Positions 1 through 5,742 of a stretch of 7,448 bases of DNA are shown piece after piece (positions within the stretch are counted from its first letter, which is position 1; the number at the start of each line of letters is the position of its first letter). The stretch comes from an uncultured Anaerolineaceae bacterium (GTDB lineage Bacteria > Chloroflexota > Anaerolineae > Anaerolineales > Anaerolineaceae). The notes beneath the pieces are model-generated. The model did not search any database, was not told where the DNA came from, and was given only the letters and a program-made list of their open reading frames with translations. The stretch spans positions 1 to 7,448 of the forward strand of contig CALDSL010000120.1 in assembly GCA_937920255.1 (NCBI GenBank), given 5' to 3'. Both the position numbers and the translations under genes were made by a program.

Positions 1-425
1 GCGTGCTCGATCACCGGGGCGCGGATAAACACCGCGCGGAACGGCCCGCTGCCGTTGCACACCGCCGGGCAGTCCAGGTCGGCCTCAAAGCTGGCGGCCT
101 GCGGGCCAAACGCGTTGCGCTCCACGCGGATGTCCATCAGTCCCAGCAGCGGCTGCTCGCGGCGCGCGTCTTTGGAGAGCAAAATCGCCCCGGCGCACGT
201 GCCCCAGATGGGTTTGCGCGCGCCAAATTCGCGCAGCGGATCCATCAGCCCGTAGGCCACGGCCAGCTTGCCCATCGTGGTCGATTCGCCGCCGGGGATG
301 ATCAGCCCATCCAGCCTGTCCAGGTGATTCGGCAGGCGCACCTCGGCGCTCTCCACGCCCAGCGCCGCCAGCACGGCGCGGTGCTCGGCAAAGCTGCCCT
401 GCAGCGCAAGCACACCAATTTTCAT
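1..425 (-). CDS. pdxT: Pyridoxal 5'-phosphate synthase glutaminase subunit PdxT (partial, C-terminus off the left edge)
   Basis: PdxT hydrolyses glutamine and channels ammonia to PdxS for PLP synthesis in the cytosol. The first 141 residues are visible. The protein opens MKIGVLALQGSFAEH, typical of the family. The oxyanion-loop motif PGGEST lies at 44-49 and the nucleophile elbow WGTCAG at 74-79, with Cys77 as catalytic cysteine. The family segment VERNAFG follows at 101-107. The C-terminal His-Glu part of the catalytic triad is outside the window. The ATG is 6 bases after the pdxS stop. A weak purine-rich stretch (GGTAGGG) overlapping that stop is the only ribosome-binding signal, so translational coupling to pdxS is likely. 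The family is usually about 190-200 residues long, so roughly a quarter is missing. Identity is secure. Confidence 0.96.
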   Translation of the reverse strand, partial: MKIGVLALQGSFAEHRAVLAALGVESAEVRLPNHLDRLDGLIIPGGESTTMGKLAVAYGLMDPLREFGARKPIWGTCAGAILLSKDARREQPLLGLMDIRVERNAFGPQAASFEADLDCPAVCNGSGPFRAVFIRAPVIEH

Positions 426-431
426 GCTGCC

Positions 432-1319
432 CTACCAGCCGCGCTGCGCGATCAGCTCGCCATCGGGGATCGATGTGATCTGCCGGCCGACCATCGGCTC
501 GCCCAGGTTGCGGCTGACCTCGGCCAGGATGCCTGGGTTGTCGTAATGCGTGGTGGCCTTGACAATGGCCGCCGCGCGCCGCGCCGGGTCGCCGGATTTG
601 AAGATGCCTGAGCCCACGAACATACCGTCCACGCCGATCTGCATCATCAGCGCCGCGTCGGCCGGGGTGGCGATGCCGCCCGCCGCGAAGTTGACCACCG
701 GCAGCCGGCCCAGAACGCGGGTTTCCAGTACAAGTTCATACGGCGCGCCGGCCTCTTTGGCGAAGCGCATCACTTCCTCGTCCGGCAGGCTCTGCAGGTG
801 GCGGATGGCGCCCAGCACCGAGCGCGCGTGGCGCACCGCTTCGACTACGTCGCCGGTGCCGGCCTCGCCCTTGGTGCGGATCATGGCCGCGCCTTCGCCC
901 ACGCGCCGCAGCGCCTCGCCCAGGTTGCGGCAGCCGCACACGAACGGGACGGTGAAGTTGTGCTTGTAGATGTGGTTTTCTTCGTCAGCCGGTGTGAGCA
1001 CCTCGGACTCGTCGATGTAGTCCACGCCGATGGCTTCCAAAATCTGCGCTTCGACAAAGTGGCCGATGCGGCACTTGGCCATCACCGGGATGCTGACTGC
1101 CTGTTTGATCTTCAAGATCAGTTCGGGGTCGCTCATGCGCGCCACGCCGCCGTCGGCGCGGATATCGGCCGGCACGCGCTCGAGCGCCATCACCGCCACC
1201 GCGCCGGCGTCCTCGGCGATGCGCGCGTGCTCGGCAGTGACCACGTCCATAATCACCCCGCCTTTGAGCATCTGCGCGAGGCCTTTTTTCACGGTAAAGG
1301 TTCCAGTCTGGTCGTTCAT
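432..1319 (-). CDS. pdxS: Pyridoxal 5'-phosphate synthase lyase subunit PdxS
   Basis: PdxS condenses ribose 5-phosphate, glyceraldehyde 3-phosphate and PdxT-derived ammonia into PLP, normally as a dodecamer decorated with PdxT. The 295-residue product has the family's usual length. Key residues are in place: Asp25 in GGVIMDV, Lys82 in VMAKCRIGH (the ribose-phosphate Schiff-base lysine) and Lys150 in IRTKGEAGTGD (the second lysine). The phosphate-binding loop VGSGIFKS lies near 235-242. I chose the ATG at 1319. AGGAG (1331-1327) sits 7 bases upstream of it, whereas the in-frame TTG at 1322 would leave only 4 bases and add one residue. It is the first gene of a pdxS-pdxT operon, and both reading frame and motifs are intact. 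Confidence 0.98.
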   Translation of the reverse strand: MNDQTGTFTVKKGLAQMLKGGVIMDVVTAEHARIAEDAGAVAVMALERVPADIRADGGVARMSDPELILKIKQAVSIPVMAKCRIGHFVEAQILEAIGVDYIDESEVLTPADEENHIYKHNFTVPFVCGCRNLGEALRRVGEGAAMIRTKGEAGTGDVVEAVRHARSVLGAIRHLQSLPDEEVMRFAKEAGAPYELVLETRVLGRLPVVNFAAGGIATPADAALMMQIGVDGMFVGSGIFKSGDPARRAAAIVKATTHYDNPGILAEVSRNLGEPMVGRQITSIPDGELIAQRGW

Positions 1320-1326
1320 CAAGTGT

Positions 1327-1367
1327 CTCCTGTGGAAGATGAAATGCGGTTCCGTATTTCCATTCTA
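1327..1367 (-). promoter_or_regulatory. pdxST leader: strong Shine-Dalgarno and tentative -10 box
   Basis: Reading leftward, AGGAG occupies 1331-1327, 7 bases before the pdxS ATG. Further upstream TAGAAT at 1367-1362 resembles a sigma70 -10 box and would give a leader of about 35 bases. No convincing -35 hexamer sits 16-18 bases before it, so the promoter part is weak. The ribosome-binding site is clear. I see no riboswitch-like structure or PdxR/GntR-type operator in 1320-1446. Confidence 0.35.
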
Positions 1368-1486
1368 AGCAGAACTGGATGTATTGGTAGCACCAAATTC
1401 ATGGGAATTTTAGTAGACCAGTTGCGGTGGGTTCGTTGCGTGTAATATGGTAGCAGGTTATGTTTATGAACAATCCAAAATCCTCA

Positions 1487-1565
1487 ACCGCGAAGGCGCG
1501 AAGACCGCGAAGAAAACGCGAAGGGTTATATTTGTTCTTCTTCGCGATCTTCGCGTCTTCGCGGT
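1487..1565. repeat. GCGAAG-type palindromic repeat (long hairpin)
   Basis: The left arm starting at 1487 (ACCGCGAAGGCGCGAAG...) is the inverted match of the right arm ending at 1565 (...CTTCGCGTCTTCGCGGT). About 26 of 28 positions pair, with roughly 20 bases of AT-rich loop between. Each arm is itself built from short CGCGAAG units. It lies between the divergent pdxST and DinB transcription units and is noticeably more patterned than its AT-rich flanks. From memory, similar CGCGAAGACGCGAAG palindromes are dispersed in many copies in Chloroflexota and other large bacterial genomes and are often mis-called as small proteins. A dispersed non-autonomous element is the most likely reading. Confidence 0.75.
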
Positions 1566-1611
1566 GAACGTTTTGTTTATTAGCGGGAAAGAATCAAACA
1601 AGATTTATGGA

Positions 1612-1617
1612 TATAAT
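1612..1617 (+). promoter_or_regulatory. Probable -10 box of the DinB-family gene
   Basis: TATAAT is a perfect -10 consensus in a locally AT-rich stretch, about 45 bases before the ATG at 1662. A transcript would start near 1624 and have a leader of roughly 38 bases. The spacing-appropriate -35 region (1589-1594, AAGAAT) is poor. A TG lies two bases upstream of the hexamer rather than one, so it is not an exact extended -10. Confidence 0.4.
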
Positions 1618-1661
1618 TTTCCATTAGCAAGCCAATCTTGAGAATCTTCGGAGAACCGGCA

Positions 1662-2183
1662 ATGTACATCATTGACAAGCACATGCTGTGGCGCCAGTTT
1701 GGCGCGGCAATCGATATGTTTGGCGGCGCGCTGCGCGACTGCCCGGAAGATTTATGGGAACAGCAGTTATGGGGCGACCAACCGGACCAGTGGGTTGCCT
1801 CCGGTTTTGGGACGTACTGGTATCTGTGCTACCACACCCTGTTCTGGCTGGACCTGTACCTGACCGGCGCGGAGGAGGGCTTTCAACCGCCCGCGCCGTT
1901 TGACCTGGTCGAGATGGAAGCCAACGAGACGCTGCCGCGCGTCTACTCCAAGGAAGAGCTGCTTGGCTATCTGGAAATCTGCCGCCAGCGCACCCGCGAC
2001 ACCATCGCCGGCCTGACAGCCGAAGAGGCCAGCCGCATCTGCCGCTTCGCGTGGGGCGAAGTGCCCTTTGCAGAGTTGCTGCTGTACACGCTGCGCCACG
2101 TGCAGGAGCACGCCTCGCAGTTGTCCATGTTCTTAGGGCAGCAGAAGGGCAAGTCCGCGGGTTGGACGCCGCTAGCGGAGTAG
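1662..2183 (+). CDS. DinB-family (DinB/YfiT-like four-helix bundle) protein
   Basis: The 173-residue protein has the DinB-like metal-binding layout: His58 in YLCYHTLFWLDLYL, then His146 and His150 in LRHVQEHASQL. In this fold these three histidines bind a divalent metal (Ni or Zn). Residue spacing and total length fit the superfamily, which includes DNA-damage-induced proteins and thiol-dependent transferases (bacillithiol or mycothiol S-transferases). The substrate cannot be told from sequence. The ATG at 1662 is preferred because GGAG at 1650-1653 sits 8 bases upstream; an upstream in-frame TTG at 1638 lacks such a site. The protein is rich in Trp and acidic residues and has no signal peptide or membrane segment, so it is probably cytosolic. 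It is a single-gene unit whose stop codon touches a fold-back repeat. Confidence 0.88.
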   Translation: MYIIDKHMLWRQFGAAIDMFGGALRDCPEDLWEQQLWGDQPDQWVASGFGTYWYLCYHTLFWLDLYLTGAEEGFQPPAPFDLVEMEANETLPRVYSKEELLGYLEICRQRTRDTIAGLTAEEASRICRFAWGEVPFAELLLYTLRHVQEHASQLSMFLGQQKGKSAGWTPLAE

Positions 2184-2482
2184 TAGGGTGCGCCACCCGC
2201 AGGCACAGCCCTGTGGGTGGCGCACCTGCATACGCATCAAGCTAAGCCTCTTATCCCTCTCCCCGCATAGCCAACAAGATGATGAATAGCGAAATACCAG
2301 CGGGGAGAGGTTAGGTGAGGGGTAAAACCACGCCAAAAAGCCCCTCACCGCCCCTCCGCTTTGCGTGCCGCTTCGCGGCGACCGCTGGTTACGCCACTTT
2401 AATGTCGTCATCCTCTGGCGGGGAGAGGCGAAAATCGCTTACCTTGATGCATATGGGTGCGCCTGCTCGCGGCGCACCCTAC
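2183..2482. repeat. 300-base fold-back (MITE-like) element between convergent genes
   Basis: The whole gap has one approximate dyad axis near 2332. Outer ends GTAGGGTGCGCC (2183-2194) and GGCGCACCCTAC (2471-2482) are perfect 12-base inverted repeats. Inside them, 2219-2247 pairs with 2437-2463 (about 25 of 27 plus a 2-base indel), CCTCTCCCCGC (2256-2266) pairs with 2418-2428, and GGTGAGGGG (2314-2322) pairs with CCCCTCACC (2341-2349). Local hairpins sit on this: 2187-2203 with 2210-2226 (16 of 17), 2455-2463 with 2471-2479 (perfect), and CCTCTCCCCGC with a further copy of its complement at 2300-2310. No transposase and no clear target-site duplication are visible. It starts on the last base of the DinB stop codon and ends 9 bases from the permease stop, so it may also act as a two-way transcription terminator. 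Confidence 0.72.
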
Positions 2483-2491
2483 CATAAAACC

Positions 2492-3301
2492 TTAAAACAC
2501 CAATATCCCCACCGCGTACGGCAGCAAGGCCAGGAAGGCCATCAGCGGGTGGCCGCGGCGGGTGGTGTTGCGGCTGTCCCAGCTAAACAGGAAACCCGCC
2601 AGGGCAAAGGCCAGCAGACCACTCAGCGCCAGCACGATCACCGAGCCCCATGGCGAAAAATCGGCGGCGCGGCCCATAGCCAGTCCATTGAAGGCGTTCA
2701 TGGCGTGCGCGGCCGGCAGCAGTTGGGCGACCTTGCCCGCCGCTTCTGGAAGCATGCTGTAGGGCAGCATCAACCCGCCCAGCAGCATCGAGGGCACAAA
2801 AATGAGTTGCGACCATAGCACCGTCATGCGCGAACTGGGCGAAACCACGCCGATCAGCACCGCCAGGCCGGTGCAGGCCAGCGCCAGCGCGACAAAAACG
2901 ATGATGTAGTTCAACCAGTTGACCGGCATGGGCGCCGAGAACATCAGCGGCGCGGTGAAGGTGATGATGGCCGCCACGATCACCAGGTGCAGGAAGGTGG
3001 TCAGGGCAGGGATGATCAGGATCGAAGCGGACGGGATGCCGTTGATCTTGTAGCTGCGGAAAATCCCGTTCTCGCGCGCGTTGACCAGCGGGTCGGGGAT
3101 GCCCAGCAGCGCGGCGGCCAGCACGGCGAACACCACCATGGCCGGGATGAGCACGTCGAGGAACAGCGGGTTGATGCCCACCATGATAAAGCCCATCATC
3201 AGGTAAAAGCCCAGCGGGAAGAGGTAATTCATGAGCAGCAGCGTCTTGTTGCGGATGCCGGTGCGGAACTCAAACGAGAAATGGTGCGCAAAGGCGTTCA
3301 T
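2492..3301 (-). CDS. ABC-2 type transporter permease
   Basis: This is the 269-residue membrane subunit of an ABC-2 family exporter. Hydrophobic segments lie near 21-44, 47-68, 92-118, 129-153, 160-181 and 218-240, giving the usual six spans. A further short hydrophobic stretch near 253-268 ends the chain. The conserved cytoplasmic motif between spans two and three is present as NARENGIFRSYKINGIP (74-90), which normally contacts the ATPase. The ATG overlaps the stop of the upstream ATPase gene as ATGA, so the two are translationally coupled. Substrate is not predictable; DrrB-like drug, lipid or peptide exporters share this architecture. Confidence 0.93.
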   Translation of the reverse strand: MNAFAHHFSFEFRTGIRNKTLLLMNYLFPLGFYLMMGFIMVGINPLFLDVLIPAMVVFAVLAAALLGIPDPLVNARENGIFRSYKINGIPSASILIIPALTTFLHLVIVAAIITFTAPLMFSAPMPVNWLNYIIVFVALALACTGLAVLIGVVSPSSRMTVLWSQLIFVPSMLLGGLMLPYSMLPEAAGKVAQLLPAAHAMNAFNGLAMGRAADFSPWGSVIVLALSGLLAFALAGFLFSWDSRNTTRRGHPLMAFLALLPYAVGILVF

Positions 3302-4215
3302 TTCGATTCTCCCGTGGCGGTAATTTCGAGGAAACGATCTTCCAGGGTCGGACGCTCCACGCGCAGGTCGATCAGCGCGTCACCCTGGGATTCTATGCAG
3401 GTGATGATGGCCGCGACCGTAGGGCCGATGGCCGAGCTGAAGTAAATATTGTAGTCGTCCTTGAACATCTGCTGCTCAACCGCGGGGAATACGGCCCCGG
3501 CGGATTGCAGGCTGCCATTCTGCGTGCGCACCGAAACCTTGGTCAGCCCCGCCCCGGTGGCGGTGATCTGCAGCGGCGTGCCGATGGTGACGATCTGGCC
3601 CTTGAGCAGGATGGCCACCCGGTCCGACATTTCTTCAGCCTCAGCCATATCGTGCGTGGCGAGGATGATGGTGGTGCCCGCGGCCTGCAGCTCGCGCATC
3701 AGCGCGTGCAGCTCCACGCGCGTGGCAACGTCCAGGCCGGCGGTGGGCTCATCCAAAAATACGACTTTGGGGTTGTGCGCCACGGCCAGCGCCAGCGCCA
3801 GCCGGCGCTGCTGTCCGGTGGACAGTTCGTAGAACTGGGTCTTGCGCTTTTCGTTCAGCCCCAGCCGGTCGAACAGGTCAAAGCGCGGAGCCACTTCGTG
3901 ATACGCGCAGAAGAACTTCATCGCCTCTTCGGGGTTGATGCTCTCCGGCAACCCGGCGGACTGTAATTGCACGCCGATCAGGTTGCGCAGCTTACGCGGC
4001 TCGGCGGCCGGGTTAATGCCCGCCACGCGCAGCGTGCCCGATGTGGGAGCGCGCAGCCCTTCCAGGCATTCGAGCGTGCTGGTCTTGCCTGCCCCGTTGG
4101 GGCCGAGCAGGCCGAAAATTTCACCCGGCTGCACGTCGAAACTGATGCCATGCACGGCGACATAATCGCCGTAGGCTTTACGGAAATTGTCCAGTTGGAT
4201 GATCGGTTGGGTCAT
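3298..4215 (-). CDS. ABC transporter ATP-binding protein (DrrA/CcmA-like)
   Basis: This 305-residue cytoplasmic ATPase powers the ABC-2 permease encoded next. Motifs appear in order: Walker A GPNGAGKT (38-45), Q-loop glutamine Gln85 in GVQLQS, signature LSTGQQRR (131-138), Walker B VVFLDEP (151-157) with catalytic Glu156, D-loop AGLD (159-162) and switch His188 in LATHD. The signature has Thr where LSGGQ has Gly, a tolerated variant. About 100 residues follow the nucleotide-binding domain, as is common in drug-exporter ATPases. The ATG at 4215 has AAGGA upstream at 8-base spacing. It is the first gene of a two-gene exporter operon. No adjacent regulator or modifying enzyme hints at the substrate. 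Confidence 0.95.
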   Translation of the reverse strand: MTQPIIQLDNFRKAYGDYVAVHGISFDVQPGEIFGLLGPNGAGKTSTLECLEGLRAPTSGTLRVAGINPAAEPRKLRNLIGVQLQSAGLPESINPEEAMKFFCAYHEVAPRFDLFDRLGLNEKRKTQFYELSTGQQRRLALALAVAHNPKVVFLDEPTAGLDVATRVELHALMRELQAAGTTIILATHDMAEAEEMSDRVAILLKGQIVTIGTPLQITATGAGLTKVSVRTQNGSLQSAGAVFPAVEQQMFKDDYNIYFSSAIGPTVAAIITCIESQGDALIDLRVERPTLEDRFLEITATGESK

Positions 4216-4260
4216 CAGCCAGATCCTTTATATGGTTGATTAAGACGGAATGAATATGGA

Positions 4261-4305
4261 TGTATAGAAATATTTTAACTACAATACCAAATTTGTATAG
4301 GTATT
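4261..4305 (-). promoter_or_regulatory. Candidate promoter and overlapping operator of the ABC operon
   Basis: Reading leftward, TTGGTA (4290-4285) and TATACA (4266-4261) form a plausible -35/-10 pair with an 18-base spacer in an AT-rich stretch. Transcription would start near 4254. The -35 overlaps one half of an inverted repeat, AATACC (4283-4288) with GGTATT (4300-4305). A repressor bound there could block polymerase. A second TATACA lies at 4299-4294. Neither element is proven and the dyad is short. Confidence 0.35.
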
Positions 4306-4379
4306 CTCGCTCCAACAATCTCAAGTTGTTGAAGAACCTCGAACTTTCAGGCGGGAGGGGCTGACAACGGATTTTTGAG

Positions 4380-4482
4380 AACGGATTTCACGGATGATCT
4401 TATGGCCAGATGGCTTTTGCTGGTCGCGCACCCCAAAACCATCGAACATCATGCAGTAAGACCGAAATCCGTGGAATCCGTT
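4380..4482. repeat. ACGGATTTCACGGAT inverted repeat
   Basis: AACGGATTTCACGGAT (4380-4395) and ATCCGTGGAATCCGTT (4467-4482) are inverted matches at 15 of 16 positions, enclosing about 71 bases without other obvious structure. Each arm contains a short internal direct repeat of ACGGAT. Such sequences recur in many environmental bacterial genomes as intergenic repeats (from memory). No open frame here resembles a real protein. Confidence 0.6.
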
Positions 4483-4488
4483 TATCCT

Positions 4489-4620
4489 CGTTCCCACGGT
4501 CTCCGTGGGAACGCCAACGCAAGGCACTCCCGCGCCGCCAAAGCCTTGATCATCCGACGCGGCTGCGGAGCGGCTGCAGAGGGTTCCCACGCCCGCAGGG
4601 TGGTAAAGATCGTGGGAACC
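4489..4620. repeat. GTTCCCACG/CGTGGGAAC compound palindrome
   Basis: A perfect 11-base hairpin with a 3-base loop sits at 4489-4513 (CGTTCCCACGG, TCT, CCGTGGGAACG). A second perfect 10-base inverted repeat sits at 4582-4591 and 4611-4620 (GGTTCCCACG / CGTGGGAACC). The outermost arms (4489-4498 and 4611-4620) also pair at 9 of 10, so the unit is a 132-base element with hairpins at each end. From memory this matches a widespread dispersed family often mistranslated as small proteins with RSHGLRGNA or SPWER strings. It is treated here as non-coding. Confidence 0.65.
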
Positions 4621-4649
4621 AGGTAGTTTAACCAGAATATTAAGTTTTT

Positions 4650-4684
4650 ATTCGTGCCATTCGGTTTTATTCGGCTCTTATTCG
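4650..4684. repeat. Short ATTCG direct repeats at helical spacing
   Basis: ATTCG occurs four times, starting at 4650, 4659, 4669 and 4680, with intervals of 9, 10 and 11 bases. It lies just downstream of the methyltransferase stop. It may be a degenerate dispersed repeat rather than a binding site. No intrinsic terminator hairpin is evident for the methyltransferase gene in this stretch. Confidence 0.4.
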
Positions 4685-4694
4685 TGATGCGTCT

Positions 4695-5573
4695 TTACGC
4701 CCGGAAATCGTAGATGCCGTCTACGACAGGATACGTCTTGCCGCAAGCCGCGCACGCGATCTCGGGTGGCGTATCTTCGAGCGCCGCGCCGCAGGCCGGG
4801 CAGCGGAAGAATGCGCCTTCGGGGGCGGTGGGGGTCTCGCCCAGGGCGCGATTGCGCGTGAACACGCTCGGGCTGAGCTGCCAGGCGTCACCGGTGCGCT
4901 GCGCGATGCTGTCCATTGCCACCAGCAGCCGCAGCGGCAGCAGGCGCTTGAACAGCGCCATGCGGAAGTGCGACACGGTGAGCTGGCGCTCGACCGCGAA
5001 ACCGCTCAGCCGCAGCCAGGTGCGCACCGTTTCGGGGTGGAAGTCAAAGTTGAGCGGGGCGAACTCCACCGGCTCGGGCGAGAACGGGTTCCACTTCTGC
5101 ATGCGCAGCAGGAAGCGCGCGATGGATTTCAGATTGCGCTTGTTGGCGTATTCCAGCACAAACACCGCGCCGCCGCGCAGCACCTGCCGCACCTGGGTCA
5201 GCGCCAGGCGCGCGTCGGCCATGTGGTGCAGGGTGCGGATCATGGTGGCGCAGTCGAACAGACCGGGGACGAACGGCAGCCGGTAAATATCCGCGGCTAC
5301 GTAGATATAGCGGCCATCTGTGCCCAGCCGCTGGCGCGCCTGCTCCAGTTGCGTGCGCGAGTAATCCAGCAGCACGATGCGTTCAAAACCGGTATAGCGC
5401 GGGGTATTGCGCCCGGCCCCGGCGCCCAATTCCAGCAGCAGCTTTCCGCCGGGCGGCATCAGCCGCTTGAGCGCCACCACCTCCACCGCGTCTTCGTATG
5501 CGCGACCGCCCTGCTCCCAGAACGACGTCTGGTAGTCGGAACCTTCATAGCTGATGACTGGCGGTGTTGGCAT
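4695..5573 (-). CDS. Class I SAM-dependent methyltransferase with C-terminal Trm112-like Cys4 domain
   Basis: The N-terminal part of this 292-residue protein is a Rossmann-fold methyltransferase. Motif I is LLLELGAGAGRN (45-56) and the ribose-binding acid is Asp70 in VLLDYS. The adenine-side Asp95 lies in AADIYRLPF, and post-motif IRTLHHM is at 112-118, as in UbiE/Coq5-like enzymes. The last 40 or so residues hold Cys258, Cys261, Cys274 and Cys277 (CPAC and CAAC) followed by YPVVDGIYDF, the signature of Trm112/YcaR-type zinc-ribbon segments. The acceptor substrate is unknown. The ATG at 5573 is the only possible start, because an in-frame stop lies five codons upstream. Shine-Dalgarno match is weak (GGA about 9 bases upstream). 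The SRP RNA gene ends about 27 bases before it in the same orientation. Confidence 0.88.
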   Translation of the reverse strand: MPTPPVISYEGSDYQTSFWEQGGRAYEDAVEVVALKRLMPPGGKLLLELGAGAGRNTPRYTGFERIVLLDYSRTQLEQARQRLGTDGRYIYVAADIYRLPFVPGLFDCATMIRTLHHMADARLALTQVRQVLRGGAVFVLEYANKRNLKSIARFLLRMQKWNPFSPEPVEFAPLNFDFHPETVRTWLRLSGFAVERQLTVSHFRMALFKRLLPLRLLVAMDSIAQRTGDAWQLSPSVFTRNRALGETPTAPEGAFFRCPACGAALEDTPPEIACAACGKTYPVVDGIYDFRA

Positions 5574-5590
5574 GGGGGATCGTCCGTGTT

Positions 5591-5611
5591 AAAAAAATAC
5601 GCCGGGCAGGC
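5591..5611 (-). terminator. ffs: Intrinsic terminator of the SRP RNA gene
   Basis: On the minus strand, the GC-rich 3' side of the SRP RNA stem (GCCTGCCCGGC, 5611-5601) is followed by GTA and a run of seven T (5597-5591). The pairing partner is the 5' end of the RNA itself, so the closing helix of the mature RNA doubles as the terminator stem. Confidence 0.7.
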
Positions 5612-5706
5612 TTTCCGGCGGCGCCCAGAATTTGCTCCTTACCGCTGCTTCCTCTCGGACCTGACGGGGTTCGAAGGATTCCGCCGCGCCGGTCCCGCCC
5701 GGACGC
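5600..5706 (-). ncRNA. ffs: Small signal recognition particle RNA (4.5S type)
   Basis: The transcript is the RNA core of the signal recognition particle, binding Ffh to target nascent membrane proteins. The universally conserved domain IV core reads GTCAGGTCCGAGAGGAAGC then AGC on the minus strand (5665-5644), followed by GGTAAG. The apical stem UCC/GGA is closed by a GAGA tetraloop (5656-5653), a GNRA loop in place of the more common GGAA. The 5' end (CCGGGCGGG) pairs with the 3' end (CCTGCCCGG), and inner CCGGCG pairs with CGCCGG, giving one long hairpin of about 107 bases. There is no Alu domain, so it is the short form. Ends are inferred from the promoter position and the T-run and may be off by a few bases. 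Confidence 0.93.
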
Positions 5707-5713
5707 AGAGGTA

Positions 5714-5742
5714 AGGATACATCAAGATAGAGGGTCTGTCAA
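5714..5742 (-). promoter_or_regulatory. Sigma70 promoter of ffs
   Basis: Reading leftward, TTGACA (5742-5737) is a perfect -35 and TATCCT (5719-5714) is a five-of-six -10, separated by exactly 17 bases. A start 7-8 bases downstream falls at about 5706, precisely where the SRP RNA helix begins. This agreement makes both calls more secure. A strong consensus promoter is expected for an abundant stable RNA. Confidence 0.85.

Noticed and set aside
1320..1322. TTG as an alternative pdxS start
   Set aside because: It adds only one residue and sits 4 bases from the Shine-Dalgarno; the ATG directly after it has 7-base spacing.
798..1445. A 215-codon plus-strand frame antisense to pdxS
   Set aside because: PdxS is unambiguous on the other strand; this frame shows no motifs and has a biased His/Ala/Asp composition.
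1447..1641. A possible 64-residue protein (starting MVAGYVYEQS)
   Set aside because: Its core is the translation of the GCGAAG palindrome, and the NREGAKTAKK and LRDLRVFAV strings are what that repeat yields in one frame. There is no ribosome-binding site.
2183..2482. CRISPR array
   Set aside because: The repeats are inverted, nested and of differing sequence, with no regular repeat-spacer periodicity.
3818..3826. LSTGQ signature as evidence of a defective ATPase
   Set aside because: Walker A, Walker B glutamate and the switch histidine are all intact, and Gly-to-Thr at this signature position occurs in working ABC ATPases.
4375..4631. Small frames giving strings such as RSHGLRGNA or SPWER
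   Set aside because: These come from the GTTCCCACG palindrome, which is readable in several frames. They are repeat translations, not genes.
4968..5714. A 248-codon plus-strand frame across the methyltransferase and SRP RNA
   Set aside because: It is antisense to a well-supported methyltransferase and runs through a structured RNA gene. Composition is that of a shadow frame.
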